Program-made: the position numbers and the translations under genes
NCBI RefSeq assembly: GCF_026339875.1
Contig: NZ_JAPEPZ010000001.1
Span: 2,728,001-2,792,000 of the forward strand
Direction: 5' to 3'
Length of the DNA: 64,000 nt
Source of the DNA: Streptomyces sp. NBC_01571
GTDB lineage: Bacteria > Actinomycetota > Actinomycetes > Streptomycetales > Streptomycetaceae
Shown here: piece after piece, positions 44,195 through 51,592 of the stretch
How positions within the stretch are numbered: position 1 is the stretch's first letter
How the letters are laid out: each line of letters begins with the position of its first letter
The notes under the pieces: model-generated
The model's input: only the letters and a program-made list of their open reading frames with translations
Databases searched by the model: none
What the model was told of the DNA's origin: nothing

Positions 44195-45844
44195 GTGTCC
44201 GAAGAGCCGGGCAGTGAACGTGTGATCGCGGGCCGCTACCGTCTCCTCTCCCCTCTGGGCCAGGGCGGTATGGGAACCGTGTGGCGTGCCCGGGACGAGG
44301 TGCTGCACCGCGAGGTCGCGGTCAAGGAGGTCCGCGCGCCCGCCGGGCTCATGGGGCCCGAGGTCGAGCGGATGTACGCGCGCCTGGAGCGCGAGGCCTG
44401 GGCCGCGGCCCGGGTGCCGAACCGCAACGTGGTCACGGTGTACGACGTGGCGACGCAGGACGGTCGTCCCTGGATCGTGATGGAACTCGTCCGCGGGATC
44501 TCCCTCTCCGATCTCCTGGACGCCGAGGGGCCGCTCTCCCCGCGGCGCGCCGCGCACATCGGCGCCGAAGTGCTCTCCGCGCTGCGGGCCGCGCACGAGG
44601 CGGGGGTTCTGCACCGCGACGTGAAGCCGGCGAACGTCCTGTTGTCCAACGACGGCCGGGTGGTGCTCACGGACTTCGGTATCGCGACGGTCGAGGGCAC
44701 TTCGGCGCTGACCATGACGGGCGAGGTCATCGGCTCGCCCGAGTTCCTCGCCCCGGAGCGGGCGCTCGGCCGTACGCCGGGCCCGGAGTCGGACCTGTGG
44801 TCGCTCGGGGTGCTGCTGTACGCGGCGGTCGAGGGCAACTCGCCGTTCCGGTACAACACCCCCCTCAACACGCTGCGCGCCATCGTCGACGAGCCGCTGC
44901 CGCCGCCCCGCCGGGCGGGAGAGCTGACTCCCGTGATCGAGGGGCTGCTGAGGAAGGACCCGGCCGAGCGGATGAGCGCCGCGCAGGCGGAGAGCGACCT
45001 GCGGATCATCGGCGCGGGCGGCTCCCCGGCCGCGGGCCCTTCGGTCGCGAGTTCCCGGACGCCGACGGTCGCTGCCTTCCCGCAGCCCGCGCAGGGGCCG
45101 CCGCGCCCGGACCACAACACGCCGTATCCGCCGGGTCCGGCACAGGGCTATCCGTCGTTCCCGCCCGTCACCGACACCCCGGCCTCGACGGAGCCCGTCC
45201 GCAACCGCCGGGCGGCCGTCGCCGTGATCGCGGGGGTGGCCGCGCTCGCTCTCGCGCTGGGCGGACTGACGTACGCCCTGATGAACCACGACAGTGGTGG
45301 AAACGGCACGAACAGCTCGAGCGGCACGGGCACCGGCGACAGCACCGACAAGGGCGCGGGCGGGGGCAGTTCGCCGTCGGGAAGCCGTGCGAGCGGTGCC
45401 GCGGCGTCCGGCGGCGCCTCTCCGGCCACCAGGTCGCCCGGCGGCCGGACGAGTACGCCGCCCGCCCAGTCGGTACGGGTCACGGTGGTGGGCGCGCACA
45501 CCGACTACTCCGGGGCCTGTCCGCCGCCGCAGGCCCAGGCACCCGTCTTCACCGCGACGTTCACGGTGGGCCGGGTGCCGGCGCGGGTCGAGTACCGCTG
45601 GGTGACGGAAACCGGCCAGGTCTCCGACCCGGGCTGGAAGACCCTGTCGTTCTCGGCGGGTGACGGCAGGACCGCGCGGAAGTCGGTCGTCGTCACGACG
45701 TACGACGCGAGCGGGACGTACCGGAACGCGATCGGGGTGGAGGTTCGCAGCCCGGTGCACACCACGTCCGGTTCGGTGCCGTTCTCGGTCACGTGCGTGA
45801 CGGAGACCCCGTCGGACGGGGCCTCCGCTTCCGCCTCGCCGTAG
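44195..45844 (+). CDS. PknB-type membrane Ser/Thr protein kinase
   Basis: A 549-residue Hanks kinase: GQGGMGTVWRARD (P-loop), Lys44 in VAVKEV, HRDVKPANVLL (catalytic loop), DFGIA and SPEFLAPERA activation segment. After the kinase domain a proline-rich linker (residues 285-345), one transmembrane helix (AAVAVIAGVAALALALGGLTYAL) and a Ser/Gly-rich linker lead to an extracellular beta-sandwich domain (VTVVGAHTDYSGACPPPQAQ, SAGDGRTARKSVVVTTYD). The external domain probably senses a ligand. It is not a PASTA domain. GTG 44195. Confidence 0.93.
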   Translation: MSEEPGSERVIAGRYRLLSPLGQGGMGTVWRARDEVLHREVAVKEVRAPAGLMGPEVERMYARLEREAWAAARVPNRNVVTVYDVATQDGRPWIVMELVRGISLSDLLDAEGPLSPRRAAHIGAEVLSALRAAHEAGVLHRDVKPANVLLSNDGRVVLTDFGIATVEGTSALTMTGEVIGSPEFLAPERALGRTPGPESDLWSLGVLLYAAVEGNSPFRYNTPLNTLRAIVDEPLPPPRRAGELTPVIEGLLRKDPAERMSAAQAESDLRIIGAGGSPAAGPSVASSRTPTVAAFPQPAQGPPRPDHNTPYPPGPAQGYPSFPPVTDTPASTEPVRNRRAAVAVIAGVAALALALGGLTYALMNHDSGGNGTNSSSGTGTGDSTDKGAGGGSSPSGSRASGAAASGGASPATRSPGGRTSTPPAQSVRVTVVGAHTDYSGACPPPQAQAPVFTATFTVGRVPARVEYRWVTETGQVSDPGWKTLSFSAGDGRTARKSVVVTTYDASGTYRNAIGVEVRSPVHTTSGSVPFSVTCVTETPSDGASASASP

Positions 45845-45850
45845 GGGCGG

Positions 45851-46657
45851 TCAGGCCACGCCGGTGAAGACCGGCAGATAGCCGCCGGAGTGGCCGGCCG
45901 CGGTCGGGTGGTACGACTCGGTGATGTCCAGCAGGTTGAGACTGTGCAGCCAGGCACTGCCGGAGCAGAGCTCGTGGCCGGTGAAGGTGGTCCTGACGTC
46001 GCCGAAGGTGAAGCCGTGGTCGGCGGCGCGCTTGGCGATGGCACTGTCCAGGTAGTCGGCGGCGCCGTTGATCGCGGCGCGCTTGGTGTCGGAGAGGCCG
46101 AGGCAGGTCGCGCCCAGCTTGTAGAACCGGGGATAGCCGAGCACCACCACGTGGGCGGCGGGAGCTTTGGCGCTGATCGTGGAGTAGACGGAGTCGAGTT
46201 GACCGGGGAGCGTCGAGTCGACGTACGCCCTGGCGGTGGCGATCCGGGACAGACAGCCGCTGTCGGACTGGAGTACGCAGGTGGTCATGACGTCGGCGAA
46301 GCCGGCGTCGTTACCGCCGATGCTGATCGAGACGAGGCCGGTGGAGGAGTTGAGCGGGCCGAGCTGGTTGGCGAGGACATCCCCCGTACGGGCGCCCGAA
46401 CAGGCCGTGAAGGCGAACGACGAGGGTGAATGAGCGGCGGCCCAGAGGTAGGGGTACGACTTCGTGCTGCGCAGACAGTCGCCGCTGGAGCTGATGTAGC
46501 TGTCGGCGCCGACCCCCGAGGAGTAGGAGTCACCGAGAGCCACATATCCGGTGGCGGCCGCGGTGGGGGACGCCTGCGCCGCCGCTGCCCCGGTGAGGGC
46601 ACCGCCGACGGCGAGGAGGAGTGAGGCCACGTATGCCGTAATTCGGGAACGTCTCAT
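45851..46657 (-). CDS. Secreted SGNH/GDSL lipase-esterase
   Basis: A 268-residue enzyme with a signal peptide (residues 1-31, ending AAAAQAS). Block I GDSYSSG gives the catalytic Ser, block III GGND the Asn, and YHPTAAGH carries the Asp/His-like end block. The family is close to the characterised Streptomyces SGNH lipases; it hydrolyses esters or lipids outside the cell. Six Cys are likely disulphide-bonded. ATG 46657 has a strong GGGAGG. It faces the kinase gene, six bases between stops. Confidence 0.93.
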   Translation of the reverse strand: MRRSRITAYVASLLLAVGGALTGAAAAQASPTAAATGYVALGDSYSSGVGADSYISSSGDCLRSTKSYPYLWAAAHSPSSFAFTACSGARTGDVLANQLGPLNSSTGLVSISIGGNDAGFADVMTTCVLQSDSGCLSRIATARAYVDSTLPGQLDSVYSTISAKAPAAHVVVLGYPRFYKLGATCLGLSDTKRAAINGAADYLDSAIAKRAADHGFTFGDVRTTFTGHELCSGSAWLHSLNLLDITESYHPTAAGHSGGYLPVFTGVA

Positions 46658-46999
46658 GGAACCTCCCTTTAGCAGGATCTCTGCCACAACTTTGGTAGCA
46701 GCTACGCGTGTTGACAGGAAGTGTCCATGCCAAAGATTTCCGCAACAGTCAGGGCAGCGGCAACGCGCTCACCGGCGGCATCGTGGTTGCATGTTCAGGT
46801 CCGCAACCAACTCGGTTGACTCCCGGCGCAGTTCGTCCGGAGCGGACGGCGTCCCCGGAAATCGCGCACGGAACAGGGCCGTGACAGGTTTGAAGTCGCC
46901 CAAGAACCCCGTATCAGCGCCCACCGCATCTTGACGGCCGCCAGCCCCCTGCGCGACATTGAAGCCCGGCATCCGGCGCTTCGGGGGGCAAAGTCGCCA
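46658..46999. other. Intergenic region between the lipase and the polysaccharide locus
   Basis: A 342-base gap. TTGACA at 46711-46716 could be a -35 for a rightward transcript, and a short inverted repeat AACC/GGTT occurs near 46803. There is a 67-codon minus-strand frame at 46769-46972, but its third-position GC is low, so I doubt it codes. Confidence 0.4.
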
Positions 47000-47425
47000 A
47001 TGCAGACCTTAGGCATCAAGTCACCTTCACCAGACAGTGACGAGCGGTCGGGACAGGATCCGGGGAGGGACCTGGTCCCCTTGCTCGCGGGCGTGGCGGT
47101 GGCCGTCGCGGGAGTCGGCGCGGTGCTCGCGCTCGCAGACGTGGACTCCTCGCTGCGCGGCCCGTTCACGCTGTTCTTCCTGCTCGCCGCGCCCGGAGCC
47201 GCAGTCGGGGCCGCGCTGCGCGGGCTGGATCCCTTCGCCCGCACGGTGGTGTCCGTCGCGGGAGCGATCGCCGTCGATCTCCTCGTCGCCCAGGGCATGC
47301 TGGCGGTGCACCGCTGGTCGGTCCCCGGCGGGATCGTCGCCGTGGCCGCGATCAGCTCCCTCGTTCTCCTGCTGGTACTGGTACGGCGGCTGCGCGGCCG
47401 TACCGCGAGAAGACGGACCTCCTGA
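47000..47425 (+). CDS. Small polytopic membrane protein with an N-terminal TTA codon
   Basis: A 141-residue protein with four hydrophobic segments (LVPLLAGVAVAVAGVGAVLAL, FTLFFLLAAPGAAVGAAL, VVSVAGAIAVDLLVAQG, IVAVAAISSLVLLLVLV) and a basic tail. No recognised domain. Its fourth codon is TTA (47009-47011), a rare Leu codon in Streptomyces that needs the bldA tRNA. ATG 47000 is the best start, though with a distant G-run as ribosome site; upstream in-frame starts (46931) are possible and would include the TTA as well. The acyltransferase gene starts one base after its stop. Confidence 0.75.
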   Translation: MQTLGIKSPSPDSDERSGQDPGRDLVPLLAGVAVAVAGVGAVLALADVDSSLRGPFTLFFLLAAPGAAVGAALRGLDPFARTVVSVAGAIAVDLLVAQGMLAVHRWSVPGGIVAVAAISSLVLLLVLVRRLRGRTARRRTS

Positions 47426-47426
47426 A

Positions 47427-48521
47427 GTGGACATACGCGTGTACCGCCCCGGCGAGCTGAGCACCGCCGACCGGGCGGCCTGGACGGCTTTGCAGTCGAA
47501 GGCCCATCTGAACGGCTCGCCGGAGCTGGCGAATCCGTTCCTGTCCCCCGAGTTCACTCTCGCGGTGGGACGCTGCCGGCGGGGCGTACGGATCGCGGTG
47601 GCCCGCGAGGACGGCGAGCCCACGGCGTTCTTCCCGTTCCAGAGATCCACCACCGGCGTCGGACGGGCCGTCGGCCTCGGCGTCTCCGACTGCCAGGGTC
47701 TGGTGCACCGTCCCGGGTTCACCTGGGACGCCCAGGACCTGCTGCGGGAGTGCGGACTCGCCGTATGGGAGTTCGACCATCTGGTGGAGGGCCAGCCGCC
47801 GTTCGAGGCCGGAGCCTCCGGCACCTTCTCTTCGCCGGTCATGGACGTCGACCAGGGCTACGAAACGTATCTGCGCCAACTGCGCGTCCAGTCGCCGAAG
47901 TTCACCCGCACCACGCTCGCCAAGGAGCGCAGGCTCGGCCGGGACGCCGGCGAGGTGCGCTACGTCCACGACGAGCGCGACCCCGCGGCCCTGCGCACCC
48001 TGATGAACTGGAAGTCCGCGCAGTACCGCAGAACCGGGCGCAGCGACCGCTTCGCGCACGACTGGATCAACCATCTGGTGCTGCAGCTCTTCCACACCCG
48101 CTCCGAGTCGTTCGCGGGCATCCTGTCCGTGCTGTACGCCGACGGGAAGCCGGTCGCCGCGCACTTCGGGCTGCGTACCGAGCGGGTCCTCGCGTGCTGG
48201 TTCCCGGCCTACGATCCGGCGTTCGCGAAGTACTCGCCGGGGCTGATCATGCATTTGCGGATGGCGGAGGCGGCGGCCGCCGACGGAATTGCCTATCTGG
48301 ATCTAGGGCGGGGCCAGAAGGAATACAAGGACTCCCTGAAGACACGCGAACTCTCCGTGTCCGAGGGGTGGGTGACCCGGCGTCACCCGGTCGCGGTCGG
48401 ACACAGGGCGCGACGCGCTCCGGTCCGGGCGCTGCGCAACATGGTGCTGTCGCGGCCGGAGCTCTTCGAGCCCGCCGACAGAATTCTCAAGCGGATGGGG
48501 AAAATCCGTTCGAGTCGTTAG
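47427..48521 (+). CDS. CelD/BcsL-type GNAT acetyltransferase
   Basis: A 364-residue protein of the CelD/BcsL family (GNAT fold, double domain), which often sits in polysaccharide loci. Seen are ANPFLSPEFTLAVGR, FFPFQR, PGLIMHLRMAEAAAADG and YLDLGRGQKEYKDSLKT, a region matching cellulose-biosynthesis acetyltransferases. It may acylate a sugar or a lipid-linked precursor. The GTG (47427) is one base past the stop of the membrane protein gene, so translation is coupled. It ends 374 bases before the glycosyltransferase genes. Confidence 0.85.
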   Translation: MDIRVYRPGELSTADRAAWTALQSKAHLNGSPELANPFLSPEFTLAVGRCRRGVRIAVAREDGEPTAFFPFQRSTTGVGRAVGLGVSDCQGLVHRPGFTWDAQDLLRECGLAVWEFDHLVEGQPPFEAGASGTFSSPVMDVDQGYETYLRQLRVQSPKFTRTTLAKERRLGRDAGEVRYVHDERDPAALRTLMNWKSAQYRRTGRSDRFAHDWINHLVLQLFHTRSESFAGILSVLYADGKPVAAHFGLRTERVLACWFPAYDPAFAKYSPGLIMHLRMAEAAAADGIAYLDLGRGQKEYKDSLKTRELSVSEGWVTRRHPVAVGHRARRAPVRALRNMVLSRPELFEPADRILKRMGKIRSSR

Positions 48522-48895
48522 GTAACGGCCAAACCAACAAAAACGTGGGGGCACGTTCCAGGCCTTGCCATAGAGACACAATCGTCAATATCGTCATACA
48601 TCTCACCCGCATCGGACCGTCATGCGTATGCGATCCAGGGGAGGGCTCAGGATCGCGAAGAGGGTCCGGCGCGGGGCGCGGTAGGGGGGTGCCGTGCTCG
48701 GTGACCACACTTGTGCCGAGCCGTGCCGCGCGGTCGGCTTCCGCTTTTTCGAGAGCCGGCCAGCTTTGCCAGCTCACCCGGCACGCACGGAGATCCATTT
48801 CGGCATGCCGTAGGTGAGAACCCCCCTTTCGAACCGGACAAAGAGACGGACCGCCCCAGGGGCGGGCGGTCCACCGGACGAGAGGGACCAGACTC
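48522..48895. promoter_or_regulatory. Structured leader of the glycosyltransferase operon
   Basis: A 374-base gap with several palindromes: AACGTGGGGGCACGTT (48542-48557), GCTCGG/CCGAGC stem (48696-48701 with 48716-48721), CGGCATGCCG (48801-48810) and GGACCGCCC/GGGCGGTCC (48848-48856 with 48864-48872). The last is about 24 bases before the GT2 ATG and close to its ribosome site. Good candidates are a long 5' untranslated region, an attenuator or a riboswitch. I could not match a known riboswitch class. Confidence 0.55.
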
Positions 48896-49714
48896 ATGAG
48901 CTCAGTCCTGCGCCCAGCCATTTCGGGCGATGATCCGTTAGCGGTCGGCAAATACCGGCTGATCTCCTCTCACCTGGCCATTGCGCCACCGGTGAGTGTG
49001 GTGATTCCCGCCATGAATGAGGCGGAGAATCTCCCCTACGTCTTCAAGACACTTCCCGGCTGGATACACGAAGTGGTTCTCGTGGACGGCAATTCCACCG
49101 ACGACACCGTCCAGGTGGCCCGGGAACTCTGGCCGGACGTCAAGGTCGTCGAGCAGCGCGGCAAGGGCAAGGGCGACGCGCTGATCACCGGGTTCGAGGC
49201 GTGCACCGGCGACATCATCGTGATGGTCGACGCGGACGGCTCGGCCGACGGACACGAGATCGTGTCCTATGTGTCCGCGCTGGTGTCCGGGGCGGACTTC
49301 GCCAAGGGCTCGCGGTTCGCCAACGGCGGCGGCACGTCCGACATGACGCCCATCCGCAAGCTCGGCAACAGGGTCCTGTGCGCGGTCGTCAACGCCAAGT
49401 TCGGCGCCCGCTACACCGACCTCTGCTACGGCTACAACGCGTTCTGGCGGCACTGCCTGGACGAGATCGACCTCGACTGCACCGGCTTCGAGGTCGAGAC
49501 CCTGATGAACATCCGGGTGGTCAAGGCGGGTCTCAAGGTGCAGGAGATCCCCAGCCACGAGTACCTCCGTATCCACGGCGCGAGCAACCTGCGCGCGGTG
49601 CGGGACGGGTTGCGGGTCCTCAAGGTCATCCTCAAGGAGCGCTCCAACCGGCGCGCGCTGCGCCGTCGGCCGCACGCGTCGCAGCTCGACTCGGGTCAGG
49701 GAGAGGCGTCTTGA
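48896..49714 (+). CDS. GT2 glycosyltransferase (DPM1-like), TTA-containing
   Basis: A 272-residue GT-A fold enzyme. VSVVIPAMNEAENLPYV opens the domain, VLVDGNSTDD follows, and VDADGSADG is the metal- and nucleotide-binding DXD motif; ELTDLC-type and GFEVETLMNIR segments complete it. Soluble, so it probably transfers a sugar to an undecaprenyl carrier or another lipid on the inner membrane face. Codon 15 is TTA (48938-48940), one of only two found. ATG 48896 follows GAGAGGGA. Its stop overlaps the TTG start of the second GT2. Confidence 0.92.
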   Translation: MSSVLRPAISGDDPLAVGKYRLISSHLAIAPPVSVVIPAMNEAENLPYVFKTLPGWIHEVVLVDGNSTDDTVQVARELWPDVKVVEQRGKGKGDALITGFEACTGDIIVMVDADGSADGHEIVSYVSALVSGADFAKGSRFANGGGTSDMTPIRKLGNRVLCAVVNAKFGARYTDLCYGYNAFWRHCLDEIDLDCTGFEVETLMNIRVVKAGLKVQEIPSHEYLRIHGASNLRAVRDGLRVLKVILKERSNRRALRRRPHASQLDSGQGEAS

Positions 49715-50715
49715 GCAGTCCCGGCATCTCCGTGGTGGTCTGCGTCTACACCGAGGACCGCTGGGAGGACATCCTCGCGGCGGTCTCCTCGGTGCGGGCG
49801 CAGTCACTGCCCGCCCTGGAGACGCTCCTCGTCGTGGACCACAACCCCACGCTGCTGGAGCGGCTGGGCAGTGAGTACAAGGAGACCGACGCGGTGCGGG
49901 TGCTCGCCAACGCGGGCCCGCGCGGTCTGTCCGCGGGGCGCAACACCGGGATCGCCGCCGCGCGCGGCGGGATCATCGCGTTCCTCGACGACGACGCCGT
50001 GGCCGAGCGGGACTGGCTGCGGCACTTCGCCGCGGGGTACGCGGACCCGCGGGTCATGGCCGTCGGCGGCCGTACGATGCCGATCTGGGCGTCGGGCCGC
50101 CGTCCGGCCTGGTTCCCCGAGGAGTTCGACTGGGTGGTGGGCTGCACGTACAAGGGCCTGCCGGAGGGAAGGGTCCGGGTCCGCAACGTCCTCGGCGGAA
50201 ACGCTTCTTTCCGCCGTACGGCGTTCGACGCGGCGGGCGGCTTCGCGACCGGCATCGGACGTGACGGCGACAAGCGTCCGCTGGGCTGCGAGGAGACGGA
50301 GCTGTGCATCCGGCTCACCCGCGCCAGGCCGGACGCGATCCTGCTGATCGACGACCGCGCGGTGATCCACCACCGGGTACCGCGGGCGCGTGAGCACTTC
50401 GCGTACTTCCGCACCCGCACCTACGCGGAGGGCCTGTCCAAGGCCCTGGTGGCGCGCAGCGTCGGCGCCGGGAAGGGGCTGGAGTCCGAGCGCCGGTACA
50501 CCACCCGCGTGCTGCCCGCCGGAGTCGTGCGCGGCGTGCGCGACGCGGTGCTGGCCCGTCCGGGCGGCGCGGGCCGCGCCGGCGCCATCGTCGCCGGGGT
50601 CCTCACCGCGGCCGGCGGATACGTACTCGGCAGTCTCCGGGCCCGCAGGGGCGGGGCGGTGTTCTCGGTGGTGGAGATCGGGGACGGTCCGGGGCGTGAG
50701 GGGGCGGCGGCATGA
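49711..50715 (+). CDS. GT2 glycosyltransferase with C-terminal membrane helix
   Basis: A 334-residue GT2. ISVVVCVYTEDRWEDIL starts it, AFLDDDAVAERDWL contains the DXD, GGNASFRR and GCEETELCIRL are the acceptor-side motifs. A C-terminal hydrophobic stretch AIVAGVLTAAGGYVLGSL could dip into the membrane. TTG 49711 overlaps the previous stop (TTGA) with GGGAGAGG upstream. It adds a second sugar to the same carrier, by inference. The stop overlaps a 27-codon mini-ORF. Confidence 0.9.
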   Translation: MSSPGISVVVCVYTEDRWEDILAAVSSVRAQSLPALETLLVVDHNPTLLERLGSEYKETDAVRVLANAGPRGLSAGRNTGIAAARGGIIAFLDDDAVAERDWLRHFAAGYADPRVMAVGGRTMPIWASGRRPAWFPEEFDWVVGCTYKGLPEGRVRVRNVLGGNASFRRTAFDAAGGFATGIGRDGDKRPLGCEETELCIRLTRARPDAILLIDDRAVIHHRVPRAREHFAYFRTRTYAEGLSKALVARSVGAGKGLESERRYTTRVLPAGVVRGVRDAVLARPGGAGRAGAIVAGVLTAAGGYVLGSLRARRGGAVFSVVEIGDGPGREGAAA

Positions 50716-50795
50716 GACCAGGACCCGTGTCCGGCACGGGGCGCCACGGCGGCACGCGGTCCGCGCGCGCCCGCGCGGAAGGCGGCGCCCCGTGA
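50712..50795 (+). CDS. 27-codon linking mini-ORF
   Basis: ATG 50712 overlaps the stop of the GT2 gene (ATGA) and its own TGA (50793-50795) overlaps the GTG of the deacetylase (GTGA). The predicted peptide starts MRPGPVSGTGRHGG and is Arg/Gly-rich. It is probably a translational relay rather than a functional peptide, or a decayed gene end. Not supported by family knowledge. Confidence 0.35.
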   Translation: MRPGPVSGTGRHGGTRSARARAEGGAP

Positions 50796-51592
50796 GCGAC
50801 TCCCCCGTACCCATCCTCATGTACCACTCGATCGCCGCCGCACCCAACGACGCGACGCGCGCCCTGTCCGTCGCGCCCGAGGCGTTCGCCGAGCAGATGG
50901 CGCTGCTCGGGGATCGCGGATTCACCCCGGTCGGCACGGCCGAGCTGGCGGCGGGGTGGCGCTTCGGCGCCGCCCTGCCCGCCCGGCCCGTCCTGATCAC
51001 CTTCGACGACGGATACGAGGGCGTGCACCGGCACGCGCTGCCCGTGCTCGCCAAGCACGGTTTCGCCTCCACACTGTTCGTCTCGACGGGCTGGCTGCGC
51101 GGCGCGTACGACACCGGGGGCGGCCTCGACACGATGCTGAACTGGGACCAGGTGCGCGAACTCGCCGCCGGACAGGTCGAGATCGGCGGGCACAGCCACA
51201 CGCACCCGCAGCTGGACCAGATCGACGACGACGCGCTCCGGTTCGAGGTGCGGCGCTGCCGGGAGATCGTCGCCGACGAACTGGGCGCCCTGCCCGGCTC
51301 GTTCGCGTACCCCTACGGCTACTCCAGCCGCCGGGTGCGCCGCGCGGTGCGGGATGCGGGATTCGCCCAGTCCCTCGCCGTCGGCAACGCCCTGGCGCGG
51401 CGACGGCAGGGCCCGTACGCCCTGGAACGCGTCACCGTGCGCCGCGGCACCGGTGTCGAGGAGTTCGAGCGGCTCGTCGAGGGCCGTGCGATCGCCCGCG
51501 CCTTCGCCCGGGACCGCGCCCTGACCAAGGGGTACGCCATCGTCCGAAGAGCACGACAGGTCCGCCGGAAGGCCATCCGTTCCCGTGTCTGA
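50792..51592 (+). CDS. Polysaccharide deacetylase (CE4)
   Basis: A 266-residue NodB-homology enzyme. Motif 1 ITFDDGYEG has the catalytic and metal Asp, motif 2 GGHSHTHPQL the metal His pair, and motif 3 AYPYGY. There is no signal peptide, so it acts in the cytosol on a lipid-linked or nucleotide-linked precursor, or is otherwise exported. It would remove N-acetyl groups from the glycan. GTG 50792 is preferred, GGAAGG lies upstream. The downstream flippase gene starts within its last codons (8-base overlap). Confidence 0.9.
   Translation: MSDSPVPILMYHSIAAAPNDATRALSVAPEAFAEQMALLGDRGFTPVGTAELAAGWRFGAALPARPVLITFDDGYEGVHRHALPVLAKHGFASTLFVSTGWLRGAYDTGGGLDTMLNWDQVRELAAGQVEIGGHSHTHPQLDQIDDDALRFEVRRCREIVADELGALPGSFAYPYGYSSRRVRRAVRDAGFAQSLAVGNALARRRQGPYALERVTVRRGTGVEEFERLVEGRAIARAFARDRALTKGYAIVRRARQVRRKAIRSRV

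Noticed and set aside
46769-46972. A 67-codon minus-strand frame between lipase and membrane protein genes
   Set aside because: Low GC at third positions, no ribosome site, no recognisable domain.
48620-48840. A c-di-AMP (ydaO) riboswitch before the GT2 operon
   Set aside because: A short segment (CAGCTCACCCGGCACGC) resembles its 3' end, but the required G-rich and GGGUGAAU elements are not in the right order.
48487-48951. Minus-strand frame in the leader of the GT2 operon
   Set aside because: Codons such as GAA, AAA, CTA, ACA and AGT are frequent, unlike native genes, and it overlaps the GT2 start.
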